DNA of 64,000 nucleotides from Loki-b32 sp964493385 (GTDB taxonomy: Archaea; Asgardarchaeota; Lokiarchaeia; Sigyniarchaeales; SOKP01), in contig CAZBNW010000002.1 in the NCBI GenBank assembly GCA_964493385.1, forward strand, positions 1 to 64,000, in the 5' to 3' direction. The translations under genes were made by a program, and so were the position numbers. Positions 8,446-18,205 of this stretch are shown piece by piece. How positions within the stretch are numbered: the stretch's first letter is position 1; each line of letters opens with the position of its first letter. Under the pieces are notes generated by a model that was given only the letters and a program-made list of their open reading frames with translations, searched no databases and was not told where the DNA came from.

Positions 8446-9651
8446 ATGAATATGGAATATTTTGAAGAATTATTAAAAAGACCATCATTATTTAAGGATG
8501 AAAGTAAGCTTGATTTAAATTATATTCCGAAAGAACTACCACATAGAGATAAAGAACTTTCTCTATTATCTCAACTTTTTATAGGCGTAATTACTAATCC
8601 AAATTCAATATCAAGAAAAATTTTAATAACAGGAAAAATGGGGATAGGAAAAACTGTTACCGTGAAATTATTTGGAGATATACTGGAAAAAGCCTCAGAA
8701 GAAAGGAATGTAAATATAAAATATATTCATATTAATTGTAGAAAGGAAAGGACTAGCTATAAAGTATTAATTAGTATAATTCAATCAATGGATAAGCGGT
8801 TTCCAAAAAGAGGTTATTCTTCACAAGATCTATTAGACATTATTATTGATTTTCTTTATCGTCATGATTTACATATTTTGATTGTTTTAGATGAGTTAAG
8901 TTATCTGATAAATAAACATGAAGATTTAATTTATTCATTAACTCGGATTAATGATGACACCTTGAAAGGGGATCGAAGGATATCTCTTATCGGAATTGTA
9001 AGAGATATTTCATGTTTAAATAATTTAGATAATAGCACAATGAGCACCCTACAAAGAAATATTATAAAATTTAATAAATATTCTAAAGATCAAATTTTTG
9101 ATATTTTGAAATATAGAGCGGGAATTAGTCTTAAAAAAAATGTATTATCTGATAAACTTATTGAAATGATATCAGCTATCACCTTTAATACTAATGATGT
9201 TAGATATGGCTTAAATATTATATGGAGAGCATGCAAGATTGCTGAAAGTAAATGTTTAAAATATATAACTGCTGAATGTATTAGGCTTGGGAATCAGGAT
9301 TTATTCTCTTTTTCCGTCTTGGATATTTTAAAATATATGAATTCACAAAAATTAATATTCTTGCTTGCTATTATTAAAGCTTTAAAAAAAAGTGATGATA
9401 TTGAAATTTCATTTATAGAAGTTTTAAAAACATATGATATAGTATGTGAAAATATAGGATTAAAGCCCAGATCTCATTCTCAATTATGGAATTATCTCCA
9501 AGAATTGAAACGAGAAAATATCGTAATAATTAAAGTGATGGGTGAAGGAATAAAAGGTAGACGAGCAATAATCAATATTCCTGATTTAAGTCTACCCAAT
9601 TTAGAAAAAAATTTAATAGAAATATTAAATTCGAAAGGATTTAAAATATGA
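8446..9651 (+). CDS. cdc6: Orc1/Cdc6-type replication initiator
   Basis: An AAA+ ATPase of the Orc1/Cdc6 family, 401 residues. It has Walker A GKMGIGKT (63-70), Walker B IVLDEL near 147-152, the expected N-terminal PHRDKEL box before the ATPase core, and a C-terminal winged-helix region (about 310-390). Such proteins bind origins and load MCM. It overlaps the next winged-helix gene by four bases (ATGA), so the two are coupled. The 272 bases upstream contain no obvious origin recognition boxes, so an origin here is not demonstrated. Diverged spacing suggests a secondary paralogue rather than the main initiator. Confidence 0.85.
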   Translation: MNMEYFEELLKRPSLFKDESKLDLNYIPKELPHRDKELSLLSQLFIGVITNPNSISRKILITGKMGIGKTVTVKLFGDILEKASEERNVNIKYIHINCRKERTSYKVLISIIQSMDKRFPKRGYSSQDLLDIIIDFLYRHDLHILIVLDELSYLINKHEDLIYSLTRINDDTLKGDRRISLIGIVRDISCLNNLDNSTMSTLQRNIIKFNKYSKDQIFDILKYRAGISLKKNVLSDKLIEMISAITFNTNDVRYGLNIIWRACKIAESKCLKYITAECIRLGNQDLFSFSVLDILKYMNSQKLIFLLAIIKALKKSDDIEISFIEVLKTYDIVCENIGLKPRSHSQLWNYLQELKRENIVIIKVMGEGIKGRRAIINIPDLSLPNLEKNLIEILNSKGFKI

Positions 9652-9941
9652 TTGTCAAAAGATTAGAAAATAAAAATTTAATTGAGGATTTATTAGGTTC
9701 AAGAGCCAGGGTTAAAATCTTAAAGGTTCTTGCAATAAATGAAGAATTAACAATTTCATTAATTATTAGTAAAACAAGACTGAACTATTCTTGTGTCATA
9801 AAACATATAACTTACCTTAAAATGATTAATTTGATCCAAGAAAAGAAATTTGGGAGAATAAAAATCTTCAGATTTAAATTAGAAAATGTGAAAGCAAGAA
9901 GTTTTAAAAATTTTTTAGAAATTTGGGAAGGCGATTTTTAA
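9648..9941 (+). CDS. winged-helix transcriptional regulator
   Basis: A 97-residue protein with an ArsR/MarR-like winged helix: LLGSRARVKILKVLAINEELTI, then the recognition helix region LNYSCVIKHITYLKMINLIQEKK and a wing with FGRIKIFRFKLE. It is translationally coupled to cdc6 through an ATGA overlap. Archaeal cdc6 genes are sometimes paired with such regulators; autoregulation of the pair is possible but only inferred. No ligand-binding domain is present. Confidence 0.8.
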   Translation: MIVKRLENKNLIEDLLGSRARVKILKVLAINEELTISLIISKTRLNYSCVIKHITYLKMINLIQEKKFGRIKIFRFKLENVKARSFKNFLEIWEGDF

Positions 9942-9945
9942 TAAT

Positions 9946-10613
9946 ATGGGATTATTGATCTTTTTAATAAGTTTTTATTATATCAACATTATATTTGCTC
10001 TTGAATTATATTATGATTTGAAATTTCGTAAAGTGTCAAATAAACTTTTTAAATATACTCTTACATGTAGTTTTGTACTAATTATATTAGAGTGTATGTT
10101 AAGTCCTAATAGTATTTTTGAATTTTTATTAGTAAAAATTTTTTTTTTATATTTGCTTTTCTTCCTTCATTCCTCTTATATAATTTAAAAATAATAGGCG
10201 GAAGCGATGGAAAACTAATAATTTTAATTTTTATTACTTATCCTATAAAATTTTTAAATTTTTATTTTGTTCCTTTTTTCTTTTTGTTATTTTCATTGTT
10301 TTTTGTTTTAATATTCATACTAAAGTGTGTAAGAAACAGTATTTTCAAAGACAAGTATTCATTCATTATTTTTTTTAACTCAAATTTAAAATACTCAGTA
10401 TTTAAAAGATTTTATATTAAAAGTTTCTATAAATTCATTAATTATTCAAAATTAAGCGAGTATAAAGAAGAAAAAAATCTAATTAAGTCGGTTTTTTTAG
10501 TCTTTAATAATAAAAAGAGAGTCATCCAAGTATTAGTTCAATTTCGTCCTCCACTCATTATATTAATTGCCCTAGCTTATTTATCTATAAATTTTTTAAA
10601 TTTAGTTGTTTAA
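9946..10613 (+). pseudogene. A24-family prepilin peptidase, frameshifted at a T10 run
   Basis: Two frames together encode a membrane aspartic peptidase of the FlaK/PibD/TadV type, which trims class III signal peptides of archaeal pilins. Frame one (9946-10188) carries the first catalytic aspartate in YYDLKFRKVSN. Frame two, opened from about 10149, reads FLPSFLLYNLKIIGGSDGKL, with the second aspartate in GGSDGK at 10197-10214. It continues through further membrane segments to 10613. The shift falls at or near ten consecutive T bases at 10139-10148; one more T would restore a 222-residue protein. Consensus error, transcriptional slippage or real inactivation are all possible. Pilus genes lie at 12-16 kb. 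Confidence 0.75.
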
Positions 10614-10697
10614 TTAATTTATTTCGAATTAATTTTAAATTTAATAATTTTTATTAAGTTAATGAGTTTTAATTATTTTCAATGTGAAAAATAAAAG

Positions 10698-11090
10698 ATG
10701 GAGATTGAAAAAACAAGAGAAACTTCATGGAAAATACAATTAAAAAACAAAAATGAAAATATTGAAATAACTTCTGTAGAGATTAGTGGTGAAGTTCGCA
10801 TCATTAAACTAGCACTTATAAATAGTGATAATTCTGTGAAGGTTGAAATGAATAAAGAAGAGTTTTTTAATTTTCTTTCATTAATTTCAGCTTTTAAAGA
10901 TGTTGTCATTGGAGAAGAGTCCCTCACATTATTAGATGAATTGAATATAATTGAAGATGAAACACAAAAAATTCAAGAGGTTCCTGAATTAGATGATAAA
11001 TTATATCAAATTAGTACTGAATCAGATGAAAAAAATCTTGAAAACAATGATAGAGAAGAATTAAATCCAGAAGAATGGGATCCTTGGTGA
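10698..11090 (+). CDS. hypothetical protein with acidic tail
   Basis: A 130-residue protein of unknown family. Residues 1-75 look like a compact beta-rich domain (TSWKIQLKNKNENIEITSVEI, EVRIIKLALINSDNSVKVEM, then the helix NKEEFFNFLSLISAFKDVV). Residues 85-130 form a strongly acidic, probably disordered tail ending EEWDPW. It follows the prepilin peptidase on the same strand and converges with the V4R gene. No membrane segment is present. The design, a small domain plus acidic tail, suggests a protein-protein adaptor, which is speculation. Confidence 0.55.
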   Translation: MEIEKTRETSWKIQLKNKNENIEITSVEISGEVRIIKLALINSDNSVKVEMNKEEFFNFLSLISAFKDVVIGEESLTLLDELNIIEDETQKIQEVPELDDKLYQISTESDEKNLENNDREELNPEEWDPW

Positions 11091-11100
11091 ATAGCCTCAT

Positions 11101-11589
11101 TTATTTTATTTTTTCAATTTTGAATTCACAGGAATCCAAGTTTAAATCCTCTAAACAACATTCTGTTTCAGAAACATTGACTCTATAAAGTGCAAATTCT
11201 CCAATACCTGTTAATAATCCTGTTATAAAATAACAGAAATATTTTGATTTGTTTTCTAAGTCTGAGGAAATGTTATGAAAAAGATTTATGATAATTAAAT
11301 CCTCAGTAATTTGTTTAGATACAAATCGGCCCCATCCATGATTACTTAATATATTACAACATTGATTTACTAAATCTTCTAATGTTTTTGGTTTTAAATT
11401 CTCATCCCAATTTTGTACTAATGTCCAACCTGCTTTCTTACCAAGCCAGACTAATAAAGATTTTACTCCCTCCCCATAAATTGATGATAAGATATCGATT
11501 ACTTGAGGGGGAAAAAAAACAAATCGATCATTATATAGGTGATATGTACCTTTGCTATATTTGAGTCCTTTTAATTTTAAATTTCTCAT
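11101..11589 (-). CDS. V4R (4-vinyl reductase-like) domain protein
   Basis: This 162-residue protein is a single V4R domain. The family pattern is visible: an N-terminal strand pair with FFPPQVIDIL, a helix with GEGVKSLLVWLGKKAG, the GWGRF turn, FCYFITGLLTGIG, and a C-terminal cysteine-rich end (ETECC...DSCEFKI). V4R domains bind small hydrophobic ligands or metals and are structurally related to TRAPP subunit Bet3; they are common in Asgard genomes. It is probably a ligand sensor or a vesicle-trafficking-type adaptor. It stands alone, convergent with the preceding gene. Confidence 0.75.
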   Translation of the reverse strand: MRNLKLKGLKYSKGTYHLYNDRFVFFPPQVIDILSSIYGEGVKSLLVWLGKKAGWTLVQNWDENLKPKTLEDLVNQCCNILSNHGWGRFVSKQITEDLIIINLFHNISSDLENKSKYFCYFITGLLTGIGEFALYRVNVSETECCLEDLNLDSCEFKIEKIK

Positions 11590-11766
11590 AATTATAATCA
11601 GCGTTTTTTCTTATATAATTTTTTCTAGCAATTCTAAAGTTTACAAAAATCTAGGCTATATCAAGGATATCAAAATATTTTAAGAAAATCAATATGAAAA
11701 ATTCAATTTTATATAAAATAACAATATGAGCCCTTTAAATAATTCATAAATGATCTATTTTAGAGG

Positions 11767-12066
11767 ATGTGGGAGTTTGACATTTTATTATTTGAGATTT
11801 TATTGATTTTAGGCATTGTTATATTTATATTTATATATTCTGCAATTTCAGTTGATAAAATAACATCTTTAATTTCGTTTTTAGTCTTTCTAATTCTATT
11901 AATTCCCTTTTATATAATATTAGAAAAATTAGAAATTTTAGTGTTTATTAATAATTTTGAGAACATAACATTTTTCAAATTCATTTTTTTTTACGCTACA
12001 CTTATTAATCTTTTTATTGGGATATATCTTATTATTGAATTAATCTATCTATTTGTTTTTTCTTAG
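11767..12066 (+). CDS. small three-helix membrane protein
   Basis: A 99-residue protein that is almost entirely hydrophobic, with about three membrane helices (LLFEILLILGIVIFIFIYSA; ITSLISFLVFLILLIPFYIIL; FFKFIFFYATLINLFIGIYLI). The family is unrecognised. It converges with the pilus membrane gene at 12085, ending 18 bases before that gene's stop. A link to the pilus machinery is possible by location only. Confidence 0.5.
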   Translation: MWEFDILLFEILLILGIVIFIFIYSAISVDKITSLISFLVFLILLIPFYIILEKLEILVFINNFENITFFKFIFFYATLINLFIGIYLIIELIYLFVFS

Positions 12067-12084
12067 GAAGACAATTAACTGTCT

Positions 12085-13611
12085 TTAAATAAAACTTAAT
12101 GCATTTAAAAAGGATGATATAAAAGTCAAGATGAATACAAGGTCAGAAATAAAAATTATTAAGAATTTTTTTTGATAATTAATAATTTTTAGAAAGTAAT
12201 AGGAGGTTATTGAAATACTTGAGATAAATATAAAGTTTATTACGATTATATAGTAAATATTTATAAGATTATGGAAATCGATTAAAAGTATATAGTTACT
12301 TGAATTTATATTTCTTGTTATTAATATAAAAAAAGGAAACATGCCCGAAATTGCCCCAATTAAAATGGGTAATAGAAATATAAAGAAGAATATTTTAAAC
12401 TTCTCCCCCTTTATAATCACTTCTAGTTTTTTTTCTAGACCTTGATGTTTATGAATAACTTCTAAAATATCGAAGATTTTTTCTGAGGAATAATTAGCAT
12501 TTTCTACGACAAATTTTTCAATTGCATCCAAAATCATACTATACTTTATAGATTTTAATTCTAATTTCAGAAAATGTATCATGTCTTTAAAGGTATAATT
12601 AAAATTTAAGAGATGGTATAGTTGATTTTTTACAGGTTGTTCAAGTAATTTAAAAATATTTTTATTCTGTTTGTATGATTTAAGAAAAGCTCTTTCAGGA
12701 GAGATGTTATTTTTTAAATTGATAGCAAAGCTCTTTAAAAATAATAAAAATTCGTTAAATCTTCTCTTTTCTAAACTTGAATATTCACGTAAAACTCCGA
12801 CCATATAAGAGTCTTTTTTTAAAAATTTGCGAAATAAAATATGTAAGAAATATAAAAAGAAAGGAATTACAAAAATTAGAATTAATAGGTTTATTAATCT
12901 AAATAAGATCAAAAAACATAGCCCAATTGGAAAAAATATACCAATAAAAAAAAGTATACTGATTTTTGATTGAATTCCTCTAAGATAAATTTTAAACTTC
13001 TTTTCTAATGCACTATCTTTATAATCATTAAATATTTTGTTATTATCGAAATTATTAATTAATAAGTTTTTTAGATATTGATTAAAATCCTCTGATGGAG
13101 TTATTAATTTTGTTAATTCAACTTCAGGTAAACTGCCTTCATGAATTCTTGTTAGAATATCCTTAAAATTACCTAAAAATGGATGTTTATATTCAATAAT
13201 TAATTTTATAAAATTTAAACAATAATCAGAATTACTTTTCAATGTTTTTTGAATTAGGGAAAAATCGATCTTGATTAGATAAAGCGAGGCATTAATAATT
13301 GATTCTTTTCTATTTATTTCATGATAGAGAATTAAATTAAACCTATATGAGAGAATAAATGATAAAATTGCCGAATATAAAAGTATTATTAGAAGATTAA
13401 ATTCTAGTAGGACTATTGATAGTATTACAGAAATACTAAAGGAGGATAAATTGATAATAAAGCTCGCTTTATTAATATCATCTTCATCAATATCATATAA
13501 TTTTCTATATAAATAACTATATCTTTCATTCAGTATCTTAAATTTTAATTTGGGTAAATTAAGATTATGAAATTTCCTACAAAAGTGAAGATAATTTTCA
13601 AGATTTTTCAT
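12085..13611 (-). CDS. FlaJ/TadC-like pilus platform membrane protein
   Basis: A 508-residue polytopic membrane protein with two copies of the T2SSF-type arrangement: a cytoplasmic helical domain followed by paired membrane helices. Hydrophobic pairs occur around residues 45-85, 215-260 and 410-505. The segment RRFNEFLLFLKSFAINLKNNISPERAFLKSYKQ is typical of the second cytoplasmic domain. FlaJ/TadC/PilC proteins form the inner-membrane platform under the ATPase in archaeal type IV pili. The pilin-like gene and the FlaI-like ATPase lie directly upstream with 13- and 16-base gaps, so this is one operon. Confidence 0.8.
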   Translation of the reverse strand: MKNLENYLHFCRKFHNLNLPKLKFKILNERYSYLYRKLYDIDEDDINKASFIINLSSFSISVILSIVLLEFNLLIILLYSAILSFILSYRFNLILYHEINRKESIINASLYLIKIDFSLIQKTLKSNSDYCLNFIKLIIEYKHPFLGNFKDILTRIHEGSLPEVELTKLITPSEDFNQYLKNLLINNFDNNKIFNDYKDSALEKKFKIYLRGIQSKISILFFIGIFFPIGLCFLILFRLINLLILIFVIPFFLYFLHILFRKFLKKDSYMVGVLREYSSLEKRRFNEFLLFLKSFAINLKNNISPERAFLKSYKQNKNIFKLLEQPVKNQLYHLLNFNYTFKDMIHFLKLELKSIKYSMILDAIEKFVVENANYSSEKIFDILEVIHKHQGLEKKLEVIIKGEKFKIFFFIFLLPILIGAISGMFPFFILITRNINSSNYILLIDFHNLINIYYIIVINFIFISSISITSYYFLKIINYQKKFLIIFISDLVFILTFISSFLNALSFI

Positions 13612-13624
13612 ATAATTAATGATT

Positions 13625-14047
13625 TCAGTGTAAATTAATAATATAGACTCTAATTAAGGATGAATAACAAGAAATATTTAGAAGATATGTTTGAGGGGGA
13701 ATTCTGTAGAAGTGAGAATTGATAAAAGTTAAGTTGTATTCTATTATTTTAAAACAAGTTTTATTTTCAATAACAAACTCGTATTTAATAATATGGTCAT
13801 AAATTGTGATGTTTAAATTATTTGGATATTCTATATTCTTAAGATATTTTTGATTTGGATTTTGAGCCACATAAGTAATTCCTTGGTCAATTTCATCAAT
13901 AAAGATCAGATATATTTCTAAATTATTCTTCTCATTCTGATTAAACTCTGCAATTTTTCCTAAATAAGGAACAAGTATAGATGAAAAAATTGTTAAAGTA
14001 AAAATCCCAAAACCTATTAATAAGGATTTTTCAATTAAGTTTGTCAT
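13625..14047 (-). CDS. pilin-like / pilus-associated single-pass protein
   Basis: A 140-residue protein with an N-terminal hydrophobic helix (residues about 5-30, KSLLIGFGIFTLTIFSSILVPYL) followed by a polar, beta-rich extracellular domain with two cysteines. This is the architecture of archaeal type IV pilins or minor pilins, although a clear class III signal (short basic leader with peptidase site) is not obvious. It lies between the ATPase and the platform gene. Minor pilin or assembly factor are the best readings. Confidence 0.6.
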   Translation of the reverse strand: MTNLIEKSLLIGFGIFTLTIFSSILVPYLGKIAEFNQNEKNNLEIYLIFIDEIDQGITYVAQNPNQKYLKNIEYPNNLNITIYDHIIKYEFVIENKTCFKIIEYNLTFINSHFYRIPPQTYLLNISCYSSLIRVYIINLH

Positions 14048-14063
14048 ACAATTGAATACAAAT

Positions 14064-16241
14064 TTAAAAATTTAAACTTCTATTCTTTTTCCAGTCATGC
14101 CAAAAATTTTTTAATGACTCAATAGAAGTTAGAGAAGAATAAGAAATTTTGTGAAAGAAATCTATTAATTTTAAATTTTCAATCTTATTAATTCTTAAGA
14201 GAAATTCGAATATTTCATTATAAATTTTAATAAATCCTAGAAAACGCTCGTTACTTAAATTTTCGTATTTTTTTGATTCTAAAATCACATTTGTTTCAGA
14301 AAGAGATTTAGTTAATAACCATTTTTTCGTTTCTGGATTATATTCGAATATAGAATTATATAATTTGTTTTGATTATCAGGAGATTCACATACTTCAAAC
14401 ACTCCTACGACCTTTCTCTCATTAAAGTTTTTTTTCATTAGGATAATTAAATCAAGATCATTTAGACACGTTCTATTTATCTTAAAATGATAAATAAATC
14501 GATTCAGAAGTGAATTAATATTTTTAGAATGAATTGTTTGAAATCCCCTTAATCCGGCAGCAAGGCAATGAAACATAGCCTCTGCTTCGTCTTGTGTTAG
14601 TATCTCACCTAAAAAGATAATATCGGGGGTTCTGTGTAAAAGGGTTTTAATTTGGTTGCTTTTTGAATATTTTTCTATTATAGACTCCTCTAATGAATCG
14701 ACTTTATATTTTAATTGGTGCTTACCATATTCAGTTTGATTTAATGATTCTGTAATATTTTCAATATAAATCTTTCTGAATTCTTTTGGTGTTAATAAAT
14801 CTAATGCATTAATTAAAGTTGTTTTTCCTGTATCTGTTTCGCCAGTGACTGTTATATTTTTTCTGCGAAGAATATTAAAATAAAAAAATGATGCCATTAA
14901 AGGATCTATAGTCCCATTTTTTAGTAGATCCTGTATAGTTAAAATGTTCTTATTTAGTTTTCTTATATCTAAAGCAAAATTATTTATTTGAATAGGCTCA
15001 ACATCAATAGCAAATCTGCAATAAAAATATTTGTTTTTAATAACAAATTTGATAATTGGATTCATAAAATCAAGTCTTTGGCCACTGTATAACCTAAATA
15101 ATGTTTTTATTCGATCAATTTCTTTTGAGTTGAATTTTATATCTGTTCGACACCGAGCATAGGAATGGTGATTTATGTAGATCTCATCTTTGGGGGAATC
15201 TAAGAATATTTCTTCTATAAAATCATCGACTAATAATGGGAATAATTTGTCTAAGTTTAACTTTTTTAATACTGTTATAAATCCAATCTTTTTTTTAATT
15301 GATTTCGGAAAGTAATATTTTGAATTTAAAATTTTTGTTGATTCACTTTTATACATTTTTATTAAGCTTTCTAAAGGAATTAGTTGATCAAATTCAGCAA
15401 TTTGGATATTTTGATGGATATCTTGAATAATCTTTTTAAAATAATCCTCCTCTGGTTCTCCCTTATAGAAGTAGTTAACCATATATCTTTTTTCAATTTC
15501 AAATGAGTTTTCATAAATATGAACCTTAAAAATATCGTGTTTTCCAGTATTATAAGTTTTTAATAGTTTTTCATCTCTAAGTAAGGTTTTAGTGTGAATT
15601 TCTTGCGTTGTATTTGCTAAAAATGAATTTCCTAATAGATATTCATAAAAATTATTGTATCTTTTATGATTTTCAATGTTAATTTGGAAATTTTTAAATT
15701 TTTTAATAATTCTCAAATCATTGAGGAGTTTAAGAAGATCTTTTACAAGAGTTTCAATACAATAATGGCAACTTTGACAAATTGAATCAACGCTGTTTTT
15801 TTTAATTATAGTCGATGATCTCTTTATAATAGTATTATAAACTAAAATTGGATCATAGAACTCGTAATCTTTAATTTTATATAAAGAAGAAAAATCTGGG
15901 AAGATTTTACACTTGAATTCTTTAAATTTACATTTTTGATTCCTTATTTTCTCTATTTTATTGTTAATCTTTCTGATCTTTTTTAAAATTTTATAATATT
16001 CTAAAATTAATTTAAATTGATGATCACTTATCAAAATCTCGTTCCATAAAATGGAGATATAATTAAATTTTCGATCTTTGTGATTAAATAAAGCGTTTAA
16101 AAAACAGAATTTACAATTTTTAGATTTAAAGAAACTTTTTTTCTTTTGTGGGCAGTTATAACAATCTATGACTAAAATAACGTCTTTTTTTCCATCTAAT
16201 TTTTCTTTTTCTTTAAAAAAAGTTAGATCTTTAAAAACCAT
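14064..16241 (-). CDS. FlaI/TadA-like pilus ATPase with Cys-rich N-terminal domain
   Basis: A 725-residue secretion/pilus ATPase. The C-terminal half shows Walker A GETDTGKTT (about 465-473), Walker B PDIIFLGEI (about 540), the Asp/His boxes around LAAGLRGFQTIHS, and the usual N-terminal alpha/beta domain from about 300. These enzymes power assembly of archaeal type IV filaments. The first 165 residues are unusual, with nine cysteines: C27, C30, C43, C46, C104, C111, C155, C158 and C161. They suggest a metal-binding module not found in ordinary FlaI. It is the first gene of the three-gene minus-strand pilus operon. Confidence 0.85.
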   Translation of the reverse strand: MVFKDLTFFKEKEKLDGKKDVILVIDCYNCPQKKKSFFKSKNCKFCFLNALFNHKDRKFNYISILWNEILISDHQFKLILEYYKILKKIRKINNKIEKIRNQKCKFKEFKCKIFPDFSSLYKIKDYEFYDPILVYNTIIKRSSTIIKKNSVDSICQSCHYCIETLVKDLLKLLNDLRIIKKFKNFQINIENHKRYNNFYEYLLGNSFLANTTQEIHTKTLLRDEKLLKTYNTGKHDIFKVHIYENSFEIEKRYMVNYFYKGEPEEDYFKKIIQDIHQNIQIAEFDQLIPLESLIKMYKSESTKILNSKYYFPKSIKKKIGFITVLKKLNLDKLFPLLVDDFIEEIFLDSPKDEIYINHHSYARCRTDIKFNSKEIDRIKTLFRLYSGQRLDFMNPIIKFVIKNKYFYCRFAIDVEPIQINNFALDIRKLNKNILTIQDLLKNGTIDPLMASFFYFNILRRKNITVTGETDTGKTTLINALDLLTPKEFRKIYIENITESLNQTEYGKHQLKYKVDSLEESIIEKYSKSNQIKTLLHRTPDIIFLGEILTQDEAEAMFHCLAAGLRGFQTIHSKNINSLLNRFIYHFKINRTCLNDLDLIILMKKNFNERKVVGVFEVCESPDNQNKLYNSIFEYNPETKKWLLTKSLSETNVILESKKYENLSNERFLGFIKIYNEIFEFLLRINKIENLKLIDFFHKISYSSLTSIESLKNFWHDWKKNRSLNF

Positions 16242-16373
16242 TTAAACATTTTTTTCAAAGAAAAATTTAAATAACCCCCTTTTGTCTCTAAGTGAATGTT
16301 AATAAATTAAGATTTAAATGAAAAAATTTATTTATTTTAAAAAATTCATATCTAAAAGTTACTGTGATAAATT

Positions 16374-17393
16374 ATGGGTCATCGTAAAAAACATGCGCCC
16401 AGACATGGGTCATTAGCATTTCTACCAAGAAAAAGAGCAACACTAATAAAGGCTCGAATACGACATTGGTTAGACAGTTGGGATGAGATTAATTTTCTTG
16501 GTTACGGAGGATTTAAAGTAGGAATGACTCATATCACATACATAGAGGATCAAAGAAATAGTCCTTATTATGGAAAAGAATTAATGAAACCAGTGACAAT
16601 TGTTGAAGTTCCACCATTAATTCTGATAGGGATTAGAGTTTATAATAAAGATGAGTATGGAAAGTACATTGTTGGAGAACTATATACTAATGAATTTAAT
16701 AATTATTTATCTAGGAAAATAAATCTCCCAAATTTAGAAAAATATAATTCTAAAGAAATTAAGAAAGAAATTCTTAAGGAATTAAACAATACAAGTGAAA
16801 TTAGAGGTATTTTTCAAACACAGCCATATAAAACATCGATACCCAGAAAAAAACCAGATATTATTGAAATAAAAGTTAATTCAACAAACCATCCTAAAGA
16901 AGAATTTAATTTCGCCTATAATAACTTAGGTAATGATATTAGAGTAAGAGAGGTTTTAACAGAGGGAGAATTAATAGATGTAATCGCTGTCACTAAAGGA
17001 AAAGGATACCAAGGTCCTGTTAAAAGATTTGGAGTCAAAATTCTTACTCGTAAAAATAATAAAATACGGAGAGCTGTAGCTTGTATCGGCCCTTGGCATC
17101 CTGCGAGAGTACTTTATACAGTTCCACGTGCAGGCCAATTAGGATTTCATCAAAGAACTGAATATCATAAAAGGATCATGTTAATTGGTGAAAACGAGGA
17201 AGAAATCAATCCAAAAGGAGGATTTATTAGATACGGTAAAATCCAAGGAGATTTTATCTTGATACTAGGGTCTATTCCAGGATCTAAGAAAAGGTTAATT
17301 AGACTAAGAAAGACAATTAGACCAATAAGATCATTTGATTTAAATACTCCAGAAATTACATTCATAAGCAGAGAGAGCCAACAAAGAAAATAA
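16374..17393 (+). CDS. rpl3: ribosomal protein uL3
   Basis: Archaeal large-subunit protein uL3, 339 residues, starting MGHRKKHAPRHGSLAFLPRK. Signature blocks include GGFKVGMTHITYIED, VIAVTKGKGYQGPVKRFGVK and PRAGQLGFHQRTEYHKRI. uL3 lies near the peptidyl transferase centre and is an early assembly protein. It begins the start of an S10-type cluster followed by uL4 and uL23. Length is normal for archaea. Confidence 0.98.
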   Translation: MGHRKKHAPRHGSLAFLPRKRATLIKARIRHWLDSWDEINFLGYGGFKVGMTHITYIEDQRNSPYYGKELMKPVTIVEVPPLILIGIRVYNKDEYGKYIVGELYTNEFNNYLSRKINLPNLEKYNSKEIKKEILKELNNTSEIRGIFQTQPYKTSIPRKKPDIIEIKVNSTNHPKEEFNFAYNNLGNDIRVREVLTEGELIDVIAVTKGKGYQGPVKRFGVKILTRKNNKIRRAVACIGPWHPARVLYTVPRAGQLGFHQRTEYHKRIMLIGENEEEINPKGGFIRYGKIQGDFILILGSIPGSKKRLIRLRKTIRPIRSFDLNTPEITFISRESQQRK

Positions 17394-17416
17394 TACTCAA
17401 AATTCTAGGTGATTTT

Positions 17417-18205
17417 ATGGAAAAAATCAATTTTTACAGTTTAGAGGGAGAGAAAAAAGGACTTATTGATAAACCAAAATTATTTAATCTAAAACCTAGA
17501 TTAGACCTTATTCAAATGGCAAGTGCAATTTCTCAAAGCAAAATAAAACAAATCCAAGGAAGAGATTATAGAGCGGGATTAAGAAATACTGCTGAAAGTT
17601 GGGGAACGGGTCACGGAGTTTCTAGAGCTCCAAGGATAAAAGGTAGCGGGTTTATTACAGCTAGGCAAGTCGGAAGAGTTCCTTTTGCCAAGGGAGGTCG
17701 CCGTGCACATCCAATAAAGACTGAAAAAAAGAGTAAAAAAAAAATAAACAAACGGATAAATAAAATATCTGTAATTTCTGCAATTTCTGCTTCTGGAAAT
17801 AAATTTTGGATTAAAAAAAGAGGATATAGTATTGAAAATATACCTGAAGTTCCTTTAGTTGTTGACGATAAAATCCAAACCATTAAAAAAACCGCACGAA
17901 TCTATTCAATATTATGTAATTTAGGATTAGAAAAAGATTTAATCAAAATTAAGAGAAGTAGAAATATTAGAGCAGGAAAAGGTAAATCACGAGGTCGAAA
18001 GTATAAAAATAAAAAGGGTATTTTAATCGTAATTAAAGATGATTTTGGTATTGTTAAAGCTTCAAGAAATATTCCTGGAACAGATGTCATTAAGGTCGAA
18101 AATTTATCAATTAAGAATTTAGCCCCCGGAGGAACATCAGGTAGATTAATTCTTTGGACTCAATCTGCTTTCAATGAATTAAATAATTATGAGGTGTTAA
18201 TTTAA
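17417..18205 (+). CDS. rpl4: ribosomal protein uL4
   Basis: Archaeal uL4, 262 residues. Typical features are RDYRAGLRNTAESWGTGHGVSR, the basic exit-tunnel loop (GGRRAHPIK) and RNIRAGKGKSRGRKYKNKKG. uL4 lines the nascent-chain tunnel. A GGTGA Shine-Dalgarno sequence lies just upstream of the ATG. It is directly followed by uL23 with no gap. Confidence 0.98.
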   Translation: MEKINFYSLEGEKKGLIDKPKLFNLKPRLDLIQMASAISQSKIKQIQGRDYRAGLRNTAESWGTGHGVSRAPRIKGSGFITARQVGRVPFAKGGRRAHPIKTEKKSKKKINKRINKISVISAISASGNKFWIKKRGYSIENIPEVPLVVDDKIQTIKKTARIYSILCNLGLEKDLIKIKRSRNIRAGKGKSRGRKYKNKKGILIVIKDDFGIVKASRNIPGTDVIKVENLSIKNLAPGGTSGRLILWTQSAFNELNNYEVLI

